DNA of 7,178 bases from assembly GCA_964353455.1 (NCBI GenBank), contig CAYGWP010000355.1, positions 1-7,178 of the forward strand, read 5' to 3'. Position 1 is the first letter of the stretch, and each line of letters starts with the position of its first letter. The notes beneath the pieces are model-generated. The model saw only the letters and a program-made list of their open reading frames with translations. It did not search any database and was not told where the DNA came from. The stretch is from CAYGWP01 sp964353455 (GTDB taxonomy: Bacteria > Planctomycetota > Phycisphaerae > FEN-1346). This document shows positions 1 to 5,968 of the stretch, piece by piece. The position numbers and the translations under genes were made by a program.

Positions 1-1
1 G

Positions 2-70
2 GACCTTATCTTGCCGCACTGCGGCATCGAGGTCCTGAAACAGGTCTTCATTGACGGAAAGGCAGGTTGA
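2..70 (+). CDS. C-terminal end of an upstream gene (partial)
   Basis: An open frame enters from the left edge and runs 22 codons to a TGA at 68-70, ending in the residues FIDGKAG. It has no internal stop and lies 3 nt before the next ATG, the same tight spacing as the rest of the cluster, so it is probably the tail of the preceding gene in the same transcription unit. Too little remains to assign a function. The start lies outside the window. Confidence 0.55.
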   Translation, partial: DLILPHCGIEVLKQVFIDGKAG

Positions 71-73
71 ATC

Positions 74-1078
74 ATGGTGAGTAGCCGATATGTGACGATG
101 TCCGTGTTCGTGATCCTGGTTGCCGTTCTGGTGCTGGCCGGCTGCCACAAGCCGGAACTTCCGAAGCAGCCCCCGCGGCTGGTCGAGACCGCTACTAAGG
201 CGGACGATGCTGGCACGGCGATCGCGCGGGCCGCCGACACGGCCGGCCAGAACATCGACGGCGCGGCGGTGAAGGTGAGCGAAGTGGCCGGCGTGGTCGG
301 CGCCCAGGCACAGACCCTGCGCGAGGCGACGCCCATCGCCGAACCCGTTGCCAAGGTGCTCGACGCCCAAGCCGACGCGCTACAGAATGACGTGACCCCG
401 AAACTCGTGGTCGCCCGCGAGGCCGTCGCGGAAATCTCCCGCGAGTCCAGGGTAGTGGTCCAGGTGGTCGTTCCTGAACTCCGCCAGGCCGACGCCGCTG
501 CGCAGGCCCTCGCCGAGGACCGCGATGCCTGGCAGGCCAAGGCCGCTGCCGCTGAGAAACGCATCGCGGAAGAGCAGGCCAAGGCCGATAGCGCCGTGCG
601 GGCGGTCCTTAAGTGGCTGATTGTGGCCGGCGTCGGTGTCCTGGCTGTCGGCGTGTTCCTCGCGCTCAAGGTGGATATGAAGGCAGGCCTCGCTGTCGCG
701 GCGGGGGCGCTGCTCCTCATCGGTGCCGCCACGCTGGTCCACCAGTACCTGGAGTGGATTGCCATCGGCGCGGCCGTCCTCATCGCCGGGGCCATCGGCG
801 GCATCGGGTGGATGCTCTGGCGCTCGCGGCAGGCGTTCTTCCAGACAGGCAACCTGGTCGAGGCGATCAAGCAGCAGATGGACCCCGAGAGCATCAAGGC
901 GGTCTTCGGTGACGGGGCGGTGCCGGGCCTCGTGCACCAGATCGTCGACGATGCGCAGTCCGCGCTCTACAAACTCGGTGTCCAGACTGGCGTCATCAAG
1001 ACCAAGGAGCCGGAGCCGACCTCGGCCCCGCCGATCCAGGCGTCGGCCCCGGCCGTCCCCGCGCCGGTGGGCGGGTAA
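74..1078 (+). CDS. Predicted lipoprotein with helical stalk and three membrane segments (spanin/holin-like layout)
   Basis: 334 residues. The N-terminus has a hydrophobic h-region (about 10-22) ending in a lipobox L21-A22-G23-C24, so cleavage and lipidation at C24 by signal peptidase II is predicted. Residues 38-178 are Ala/Glu/Lys/Arg-rich and look largely helical, with coiled-coil character strongest at 135-178. Three hydrophobic segments follow at about 179-198, 204-223 and 228-249, with charged residues (K199, D201, K203; R250, R252) at the loop and exit. A soluble region of about 85 residues ends in a Pro/Ala-rich tail. A secreted N-terminus and three later crossings would put the C-terminus in the cytoplasm. 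I do not recognise the family. Lipid anchor, periplasmic helices and inner-membrane crossings in one chain recall unimolecular phage spanins, and three crossings recall class I holins; both are inference. An ordinary prophage membrane lipoprotein is equally possible. ATG 74 is preferred because AGG at 64-66 is well spaced; ATG 98 is an alternative that keeps the lipobox. Confidence 0.82.
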   Translation: MVSSRYVTMSVFVILVAVLVLAGCHKPELPKQPPRLVETATKADDAGTAIARAADTAGQNIDGAAVKVSEVAGVVGAQAQTLREATPIAEPVAKVLDAQADALQNDVTPKLVVAREAVAEISRESRVVVQVVVPELRQADAAAQALAEDRDAWQAKAAAAEKRIAEEQAKADSAVRAVLKWLIVAGVGVLAVGVFLALKVDMKAGLAVAAGALLLIGAATLVHQYLEWIAIGAAVLIAGAIGGIGWMLWRSRQAFFQTGNLVEAIKQQMDPESIKAVFGDGAVPGLVHQIVDDAQSALYKLGVQTGVIKTKEPEPTSAPPIQASAPAVPAPVGG

Positions 1079-1082
1079 CCAC

Positions 1083-1748
1083 ATGGGCCTCAAGTTCGTG
1101 GTCAAACAGTGGTTCTTCAGCGAGAAGATCGTCCAAGCGATGGTAGACCAGAAGACCGGCCGCGCGCTCGCCGCGGCCGGTCAGTGGATTCGCAACGCCG
1201 CCAAGTGGAGTATGGCCGAGCGGGCCAATCCGGACCTCCACTCGCCGCCGGGCACGCCGCCGTACGCGCACCCGAAGACCGGGAAGGCCCTGAAGAAACA
1301 CATCTACTACCACTATTCGCCGACGCTACGGACGGTGGTGGTCGGCCCCGTGCCGCTTGGGTACGTGGGCGACGTGCCGCGCATCCACGAGTTCGGCTTT
1401 GTGGGCACGCGGCGTCTCAGGAACCGCCGGCGTCGCATCCGTAAACTCGGCGGCGTGGGCGAGATTCGCCTGGTGACGACCACCAGGACCGTCATGGCCG
1501 ACTCCCCCACGGGCCGTGACGCCGTTGCCCTCCAGGACACGAGCACCAAGATGGTGTACGCGCACCTCCGCACGCCTGCGCAGGTGCGCCGCTCCAATGA
1601 GTTGAACGAGGCGCTGTATGGCCCCCTGTGGATGTTGAAGCCCGTGAACTTCCCGCCGCGCCCGTACATGCGGCCGGCCCTGGCGTCGGCCAAGGAAATG
1701 CTGCCCAAGTTTTGGGCCACGTCAGTGGCGGCCCCGGCGGCGGCGTAA
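1083..1748 (+). CDS. HK97 gp10-like head-tail/tail completion protein
   Basis: 221 residues from ATG 1083, 4 nt after the preceding stop. The open frame extends further upstream, but only as a shadow of the lipoprotein gene, and no strong ribosome binding site is visible (GGCGGG at about 1070-1075). Motifs in family order are: a basic, helical N-terminus; a Ser-Pro-Pro-Gly-Thr-Pro-Pro turn followed by KTGKALKKHI (residues 54-74); a strand-rich part with IHEFG at 101-105; and the C-terminal signature FPPRPYMRPAL at 190-200. In HK97 gp10-like and related virion morphogenesis proteins, the 'PPG.PP..TG.L...I' and 'RPFMRPAL' elements are characteristic. These proteins sit at the head-tail interface or complete the tail. 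Typical members are about 110-160 residues; the extra length is a strongly basic insert after IHEFG, with an arginine run at 110-121. Its place just before a tape-measure-like gene fits a tail-morphogenesis role. Confidence 0.82.
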   Translation: MGLKFVVKQWFFSEKIVQAMVDQKTGRALAAAGQWIRNAAKWSMAERANPDLHSPPGTPPYAHPKTGKALKKHIYYHYSPTLRTVVVGPVPLGYVGDVPRIHEFGFVGTRRLRNRRRRIRKLGGVGEIRLVTTTRTVMADSPTGRDAVALQDTSTKMVYAHLRTPAQVRRSNELNEALYGPLWMLKPVNFPPRPYMRPALASAKEMLPKFWATSVAAPAAA

Positions 1749-1752
1749 GGAG
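1747..1752 (+). promoter_or_regulatory. Ribosome binding site deciding the GTG start at 1759
   Basis: AAGGAG overlaps the stop codon of the gp10-like gene and lies 6 nt before GTG 1759, close to optimal spacing. The first in-frame ATG is at 1783 and has no comparable motif. The GTG start also keeps the residues before GGAYVEISADD, the conserved-looking N-terminus. Confidence 0.75.
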
Positions 1753-1758
1753 ACTCAC

Positions 1759-3204
1759 GTGCCCGATGCCGGCGCAATCAGGATGGGCGGGGCCTACGTT
1801 GAGATCTCCGCCGACGATACGCCGATGCTGCGCCGCCTGCGCGAAAGCCAGGCGCGCCTGCGCCAGTGGGTTGCCGAGAACAGCGGCCCGTCCCTCACGC
1901 GCGGCACGGAGGCGTCGGCCCAGGACACCAGGGGGTTCCTCTCCGGCGGCTTCAAGGGCATGCAGATTGCCGAGACGGGCCTCAAGTTCGCCACGGCAAT
2001 CGCTGCTGTCAAGGTTGGCATCAAGGACGTCCAGATGTTCTCGGCCCTATTCCGGGGCGACATGGAGGGTGCCCGCAAGGCCGCCGAGGAACTGCCGTTC
2101 GGCCTGGGCGAGATCGTCAAGGAACTCTCCGGCCCGGTCGATTCAGCGATGAAGTGGTTCGTTTTTCGCTTGAGGGGCATCGGCACCCACGACTCGGCCG
2201 ATAGCGGTGCCGCCGCCAAGGCCAAGCGCGAGCGCGACGAGGGTGTGGCGGCATGGAACCGCTACGTTAACGCCGTTCATTCCGTGGACCGGGCCATCGC
2301 GCAGGCCACGATGTCGGCCGAAGAATTCGCACGCTACGAAGTGGATGGTCTTCGCCTTGCGCAGACCGAAGCCGAAGCCCTCATTGCCAAGAAACTCCGC
2401 CTCATCCAGATTGAACAGCAGCGGAAGTCCGCCGAGAAGTTTCAGGAAACCCGCGCCCGCGGCGAGAGCCTGATCGGCCAGGCGATGGACCAGTACGCCC
2501 GGGCCACCATGTCGGAGCGGGAGTTCCTGGCCTATGAGGTCCGGCACCTGGGTCTTGCCGCCAACCAGGCCGAGTCGCTCCTCGGTTGGCGTCTGGCCAT
2601 CCTTGATGTCACCGAGAAACAGCACGCCGCCGAGAAGCGCAAGGACTTCGACAGCGGCCTTGCCGGCACCATGCGGAATCTGGAACTGGAGGCCGGGGTC
2701 CTCCGCGGCACGTTCGACGCCTTCGACGTGGAGGTCACCAGGGCCGCCAAGCCGCTCGACGAAGCGATGGACGCGGGGCTCATCAATTTCGATGAGTACA
2801 CCGAGCGCCTCGAGAAACTCAAGGCCGCGATGGCGGAACTCCGCGGCGCCCGCGAGGCCGACGCCGCCAAGAAGGAAGGCCAGTCGCTCACCGAGTCGAT
2901 GCAGACGCCCGAAGAGCGGGCCCGGGCGCAGGTCGATCGTTACCGAAAGTTACTCGACGCCGGCGACATCACCGGCGACACGTATCAGCGGGCTGTTCGC
3001 AAGGCCCTGGAGGACGCCGCAGCCGCCATGCCCGACGCCATGAAACGGACCATCGGCGTGCGCGGAACCTTCAGCGCGATCGAAGCCGCCGGCATGGGGG
3101 CGGGCGGTGTGAGCGACCGGATCGCAAGCGCCACCGAAGCGACCGCCAAGAACACCGAGAAAATTGCCCAACTGGCCGCGAACCTGGGTGTGAACTTCAA
3201 CTGA
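1759..3204 (+). CDS. Tape-measure-like phage tail protein
   Basis: 481 residues from GTG 1759. The N-terminus (AGAIRMGGAYVEISADD, then a helix rich in Arg and Gln) resembles the start of tape-measure-like proteins I associate with planctomycete prophages. Most of the chain (about 150-430) is charged, helical and Gln/Glu/Arg/Ala-rich with coiled-coil character. An ATMS.xEF unit is duplicated at residues 183-248 and 249-293. A second short motif occurs twice, DAGLINFDEY at 338-347 and DAGDITGDTY at 400-409. The C-terminus carries GVRGTFSA (434-441), a glycine-rich turn and a final helix ATAKNTEKIAQL (461-472). Tape-measure proteins line the tail tube and set its length; 481 residues is short for the family and would imply a short tail if that role is right. 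There is no convincing membrane segment and no lysozyme or peptidase domain. A helical tail or baseplate chaperone is the main alternative. It follows the gp10-like gene directly, with no recognisable tail-tube or chaperone gene between them. Confidence 0.78.
   Translation: MPDAGAIRMGGAYVEISADDTPMLRRLRESQARLRQWVAENSGPSLTRGTEASAQDTRGFLSGGFKGMQIAETGLKFATAIAAVKVGIKDVQMFSALFRGDMEGARKAAEELPFGLGEIVKELSGPVDSAMKWFVFRLRGIGTHDSADSGAAAKAKRERDEGVAAWNRYVNAVHSVDRAIAQATMSAEEFARYEVDGLRLAQTEAEALIAKKLRLIQIEQQRKSAEKFQETRARGESLIGQAMDQYARATMSEREFLAYEVRHLGLAANQAESLLGWRLAILDVTEKQHAAEKRKDFDSGLAGTMRNLELEAGVLRGTFDAFDVEVTRAAKPLDEAMDAGLINFDEYTERLEKLKAAMAELRGAREADAAKKEGQSLTESMQTPEERARAQVDRYRKLLDAGDITGDTYQRAVRKALEDAAAAMPDAMKRTIGVRGTFSAIEAAGMGAGGVSDRIASATEATAKNTEKIAQLAANLGVNFN
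2305..2637 (+). repeat. Internal 66-residue duplication in the tape-measure-like gene
   Basis: Unit 1 (2305-2502, residues 183-248) starts ATMSAEEFARYEV; unit 2 (2503-2637, residues 249-293) starts ATMSEREFLAYEV. Shared positions continue as L.LA..EAE/QAES.L...L and end with AEK in both, so the alignment runs about 45 residues before fading. The 198-nt period is an exact number of codons. The residues before each unit (about 172-182 and 238-248) are also weakly alike, so the repeat may be longer and older than the clear part. Confidence 0.7.
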
Positions 3205-3210
3205 CGCCTG

Positions 3211-3225
3211 CCCGCCTTGGGCGGG
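3211..3225 (+). promoter_or_regulatory. Hairpin overlapping the Shine-Dalgarno of the next gene
   Basis: CCCGCC (3211-3216) and GGCGGG (3220-3225) form a perfect 6-bp G/C stem with a TTG loop, 7 nt after the TGA of the preceding gene. The 3' arm runs into GGGGAG at 3224-3229, the ribosome binding site for GTG 3237. There is no U-run after it, so it is not a good intrinsic terminator. In GC-rich DNA a 6-bp stem can arise by chance. Confidence 0.35.
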
Positions 3226-3229
3226 GGAG
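3224..3229 (+). promoter_or_regulatory. Ribosome binding site for the GTG start at 3237
   Basis: GGGGAG lies 7 nt before GTG 3237. A nearby ATG at 3232 is in another frame and stops after six codons (TAG at 3250-3252), so the GTG is the supported start. Confidence 0.65.
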
Positions 3230-3236
3230 CAATGCA

Positions 3237-4046
3237 GTGCCCATCACCGTAGCCGAACGTGTTGAGAGCCGCCAGGTCGGTTCGGGTGACAACCCGAGCG
3301 CCGAGTTCCTGTACGTCATCCAGGGCACCGACGATGAACAGGCCGCGCTGACTGCCCTGGAGGCCGAAGCGCCGCTGGCCTACAACGGCCTGGTCCGCCA
3401 GACCTGCAACGCGAAGCCCTTGTCCGATGGCTCTGATTTCTGGGAGGGCACCGCCCGCTACGGTTTGATGTCGTCGAAGCCGAAGGAGGTCGGCGACTCG
3501 ACCTACCAGTTCGACACCGGCGGCGGATCGATGCACGTCACCCAGGCGCGCGAGCACGTCGCCAGTTACGCCGCCGAGGGCGCCACGCCGCCGGACCTGG
3601 GCGGCGCGATTGGCGTCACGCACGATTCTGTCGAAGGCTGCGACATAACGGTCCCCGTCTATAACTTCTCCGAGACCCACTACTTCGACAGCGAGGACGT
3701 CGACGGCGCATATAAGGCGGCGCTCTTCTCCCTGACCGGCAAGACCAACAACGCCGCCTTCAGGGGGTTTGCCGCGGGCGAGGTGCTGTTCCTGGGCGCA
3801 TCCGGTTCCCAGCGTGGCGACGGGGCGTGGGAGATCACTTTCCGCTTCGCCGCCAGCCCGAACGTTACGGGCCTGACCATTGGCAGCATCACCGGCATTG
3901 CGAAAAAGGGCTGGGAGTACCTCTGGGTCCAGTACCAGGACGCCGAGGACGACAACTCAAAGAGCATCGTTAAGAAACCGGCGTTCGTGCACATCGAGCA
4001 AGTCTATGACGCCGGAAACTACGCCGGATTGGGCATCGGAACTTGA
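3237..4046 (+). CDS. Conserved-looking virion-associated protein of unknown function
   Basis: 269 residues from GTG 3237. There is no signal peptide or membrane segment. The composition (many Gly, Thr, Val, Tyr, Phe and Trp, few helical runs) suggests a mostly beta fold. Recognisable stretches are the N-terminal FLYVIQGTDDEQAAL (24-38), QFDTGGGSMHVTQ (91-103), GVTHDSVEGCDITVPVYNF (126-144), TGKTNNAAFRGFAAGEVLFL (168-187), WEITFRFAASPNVTGL (198-213) and a C-terminal KGWEYLWVQY (224-233) with a final Tyr/Gly-rich end. I recall similar proteins from planctomycete genomes but know of no assigned function. By position, between the tape-measure-like gene and a large repeat protein, a distal tail, baseplate or tail-tube component is plausible. 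Only two cysteines are present (C57, C135), so a metal site is unlikely. Confidence 0.78.
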   Translation: MPITVAERVESRQVGSGDNPSAEFLYVIQGTDDEQAALTALEAEAPLAYNGLVRQTCNAKPLSDGSDFWEGTARYGLMSSKPKEVGDSTYQFDTGGGSMHVTQAREHVASYAAEGATPPDLGGAIGVTHDSVEGCDITVPVYNFSETHYFDSEDVDGAYKAALFSLTGKTNNAAFRGFAAGEVLFLGASGSQRGDGAWEITFRFAASPNVTGLTIGSITGIAKKGWEYLWVQYQDAEDDNSKSIVKKPAFVHIEQVYDAGNYAGLGIGT

Positions 4047-4123
4047 CGCGAAGGTTCGCGCGACCAATGAGCATGCGGCGCGGATGGGGTGGGGCTATCA
4101 GCCGGAAGCAGAGGGCGACGTAG
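4043..4123 (+). CDS. Possible tiny basic ORF in the inter-gene gap
   Basis: The only sizeable gap in the cluster (4047-4126) contains a short frame that stops with TAG at 4121-4123, 3 nt before the next ATG. It can start at TTG 4043, which overlaps the preceding TGA as TTGA (26 residues), or at ATG 4067 (18 residues) or ATG 4073 (16 residues). The product is very Arg/Lys-rich and ends GWGGAISRKQRAT. AAGG at 4051-4054 could serve ATG 4067 at long spacing. Evidence is limited to position, tight fit and composition; it may be an untranslated leader. Confidence 0.28.
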   Translation: MTRRFARPMSMRRGWGGAISRKQRAT

Positions 4124-4126
4124 GCA

Positions 4127-5968
4127 ATGGGCGACACGCTCAAGAAAGTCCAGCCGGGCCAGCGGATGGTCATCCCGGCCCAGACGTTCAACACGTTCAT
4201 CGATGCTGCGCGTGATTACCTCCAGCGCCGGCAGAACACCGACAGCGATCCCCTGGCCGAGCCGCGGCAGGCGGGCGTCATTCTCGTCAGGAACGACACG
4301 GGCGAGGACCGGAGCCTCTTTGACATCCTTGGCATGGACGGGCCAATTTACGGCCCCGAGGATAACGAGGAAGGCTTCAAGTTCCGTTATGCCCTCAAAG
4401 GCGTCGCGCCCACGGCCGCCGACCATGCGGGCAACTTCGCCATCTGCCAGGAACCCATCGCGGATGGGAAGATCGGCCGGTGCCTGGTCCAGGGCGTCAC
4501 ACCCGTGAAACTCAACGTCCTCCGCGAAGACCACGGCTTCGCCGACGTTGTGGACGATGGACGTCTGTCCAGCGCGCCCGAGGGTGCTGCCCAAATCCTG
4601 TGGAAGGAAGACGGCACGGGCGAGGATAAGTGGGCGCTGGTCCGCGTGGCCGATGCCCCGCCGCAGGCGCCGTTCTGGGCCGAGATCACCGCGGACGGCG
4701 GCGGGGCGTTCGAGTGGGTCGAAATCGAGTGGGCGGGGCCTGGGGCGTGGACGGAGAAGGCCGGCGGCCGGTCCTCGGACGAGTACGGCCCCGCCTACGA
4801 GGTCAACGATTTCGACTTCGGCGCTTCCGACATCAACCCCGTGGGCCAGGTGATTCAACTCTTCGCTGTCCGCACGGGCGGGGCCGAGGAATACTGGTTC
4901 CACTATGGCCCGGTCGTGGGTGGCGGGGACCGCGAGTCCTTCTGGGCCACGATCACCGACGACGCGAACGCCCCAGCGTATGACTTCGATGGGGATACCG
5001 GCGAGAGCGGCGTCGCCGAAGAAGTAAACGGCGTGGACGACATTGCCGTTGGCACGCGCGTGCGTGTCTTCATCGGTGATCCTGGCGAGGATGAGTACAA
5101 GTTCGAGTACAGCGCCGCCGGCGGCCTGCCGCCGATGGAGAACTCGTTTGACTTCATCGAAATCTGGCCCGCCTTGGTGGTCACGGCTGGCGAGCCGATT
5201 TCGGGGCGGATTTGGATTCCCGGCAGCGGCTTCCCGCCCGCCACGGGCGACGGCTACGACCTCACGCCCGCCGGCGATACCGTGAGCATCTCGTTCGATA
5301 AGGTGGGTGACGGCACGTTCGGCGATGGGACGCTCGTGCCGTGCCTGAAGGACTACTCAGAGGGCGAGACTGAGGACTGGATTCACGTCCGCTGCCAGCC
5401 CGGGCCGTTCGTCGATGAAAACGCGGGCACGCCGATCCCGCCGGATGGCCACATCAACACCTTCTCCGGCACGCTGGCTGGCCAACCCCTACCATACACA
5501 TTCACCATCGAATACGAGGTCCGGCCCGGCGAGTTCAAGCGGATGTACTGCGCCCGCTCGGCCAACGCCGGGAACGATTTCGAGGTGGATTTGGAAGGGG
5601 ATGGCACTGGCACGGTCAAGTTTCGGACAGGCGCCTGGTCGGTCACCCTCAACGACTGCCCGCCCGCCGGGGCCGTGATGCGTGTGCGGTACATCCCGGT
5701 CAGCACGTGCGCATGGTCCTGGGTCGAAACGCCGGAGACCATCGAGGGCGGCGAGATCACCACCGAAGTGTCCACCATCAAGGAAGGTTGGATCATTGTC
5801 GATGACGAGCGGAAGGTGGCCCACGCCGATCCACGGCCGTGTCGCTACGCCGCCGAGGTGAACTGTAGCATCTACATCGACGCCCGTGGCCACATCATGG
5901 GCTGGTACGAGTGGAACGGCGAATACATGGAGTGGTACTCGCCCTGGGGTCACCCGGAACCGTCATGA
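4127..5968 (+). CDS. Large acidic multidomain phage tail/fibre-like protein
   Basis: 613 residues from ATG 4127; GAGGG at 4111-4115 is a weak, distant ribosome binding site. The N-terminus (GDTLKKVQPGQRMVIPAQTF, then a helix FIDAARDYLQRRQ at 24-36) looks like a conserved attachment or scaffold segment, and a first compact domain runs to about 175. Two diverged copies of one unit follow: 183-260, from FWAEITAD through YEVNDFDF to EYWFHYG, and 272-328, from FWATITDD through EEVNGVDD to EYKFEYS. A beta-rich region (about 340-520) carries many Gly, Asp and Thr, with a further Y.FTIEYEVRPGEFK segment at 457-471. The Trp/Tyr-rich C-terminus (about 548-613) contains eight Trp or Tyr residues in its last 25. 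The protein is strongly acidic. I see no catalytic motif. Position and architecture favour a distal tail, fibre or adhesin-like role, which is inference. It overlaps the next gene by 4 nt. Confidence 0.82.
   Translation: MGDTLKKVQPGQRMVIPAQTFNTFIDAARDYLQRRQNTDSDPLAEPRQAGVILVRNDTGEDRSLFDILGMDGPIYGPEDNEEGFKFRYALKGVAPTAADHAGNFAICQEPIADGKIGRCLVQGVTPVKLNVLREDHGFADVVDDGRLSSAPEGAAQILWKEDGTGEDKWALVRVADAPPQAPFWAEITADGGGAFEWVEIEWAGPGAWTEKAGGRSSDEYGPAYEVNDFDFGASDINPVGQVIQLFAVRTGGAEEYWFHYGPVVGGGDRESFWATITDDANAPAYDFDGDTGESGVAEEVNGVDDIAVGTRVRVFIGDPGEDEYKFEYSAAGGLPPMENSFDFIEIWPALVVTAGEPISGRIWIPGSGFPPATGDGYDLTPAGDTVSISFDKVGDGTFGDGTLVPCLKDYSEGETEDWIHVRCQPGPFVDENAGTPIPPDGHINTFSGTLAGQPLPYTFTIEYEVRPGEFKRMYCARSANAGNDFEVDLEGDGTGTVKFRTGAWSVTLNDCPPAGAVMRVRYIPVSTCAWSWVETPETIEGGEITTEVSTIKEGWIIVDDERKVAHADPRPCRYAAEVNCSIYIDARGHIMGWYEWNGEYMEWYSPWGHPEPS
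4673..5110 (+). repeat. Two diverged tandem domain units in the 613-residue protein
   Basis: Unit 1 (residues 183-260, nt 4673-4906) and unit 2 (residues 272-328, nt 4940-5110) share, in order, FWA.IT.D, a Y(D/E)-rich acidic stretch, E.VN..D, a G..(V/I) strand pair, and E.Y.F.Y. They are visible as protein repeats only; the DNA has diverged too far for recent duplication. About 11 residues (VVGGGDRE and neighbours) link them. Confidence 0.6.

Noticed and set aside
380..1105. Long minus-strand ORF opposite the lipoprotein gene
   Set aside because: It is rich in Arg, Gly, Asp and His with no motif, the usual antisense shadow in GC-rich coding DNA; the plus strand has a lipobox and membrane segments.
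3211..3229. Intrinsic terminator between 3204 and 3237
   Set aside because: The stem is short and has no U-run after it; it overlaps a ribosome binding site instead.
2985..3680. Minus-strand ORF of 231 codons across the 3204/3237 gene boundary
   Set aside because: It spans two supported plus-strand genes and both their start and stop signals, and has no recognisable domain or ribosome binding site.
4019..4903. Minus-strand ORF of 294 codons
   Set aside because: Its composition mirrors the plus-strand codon pattern; the opposing 613-residue protein has conserved-looking segments and repeats.
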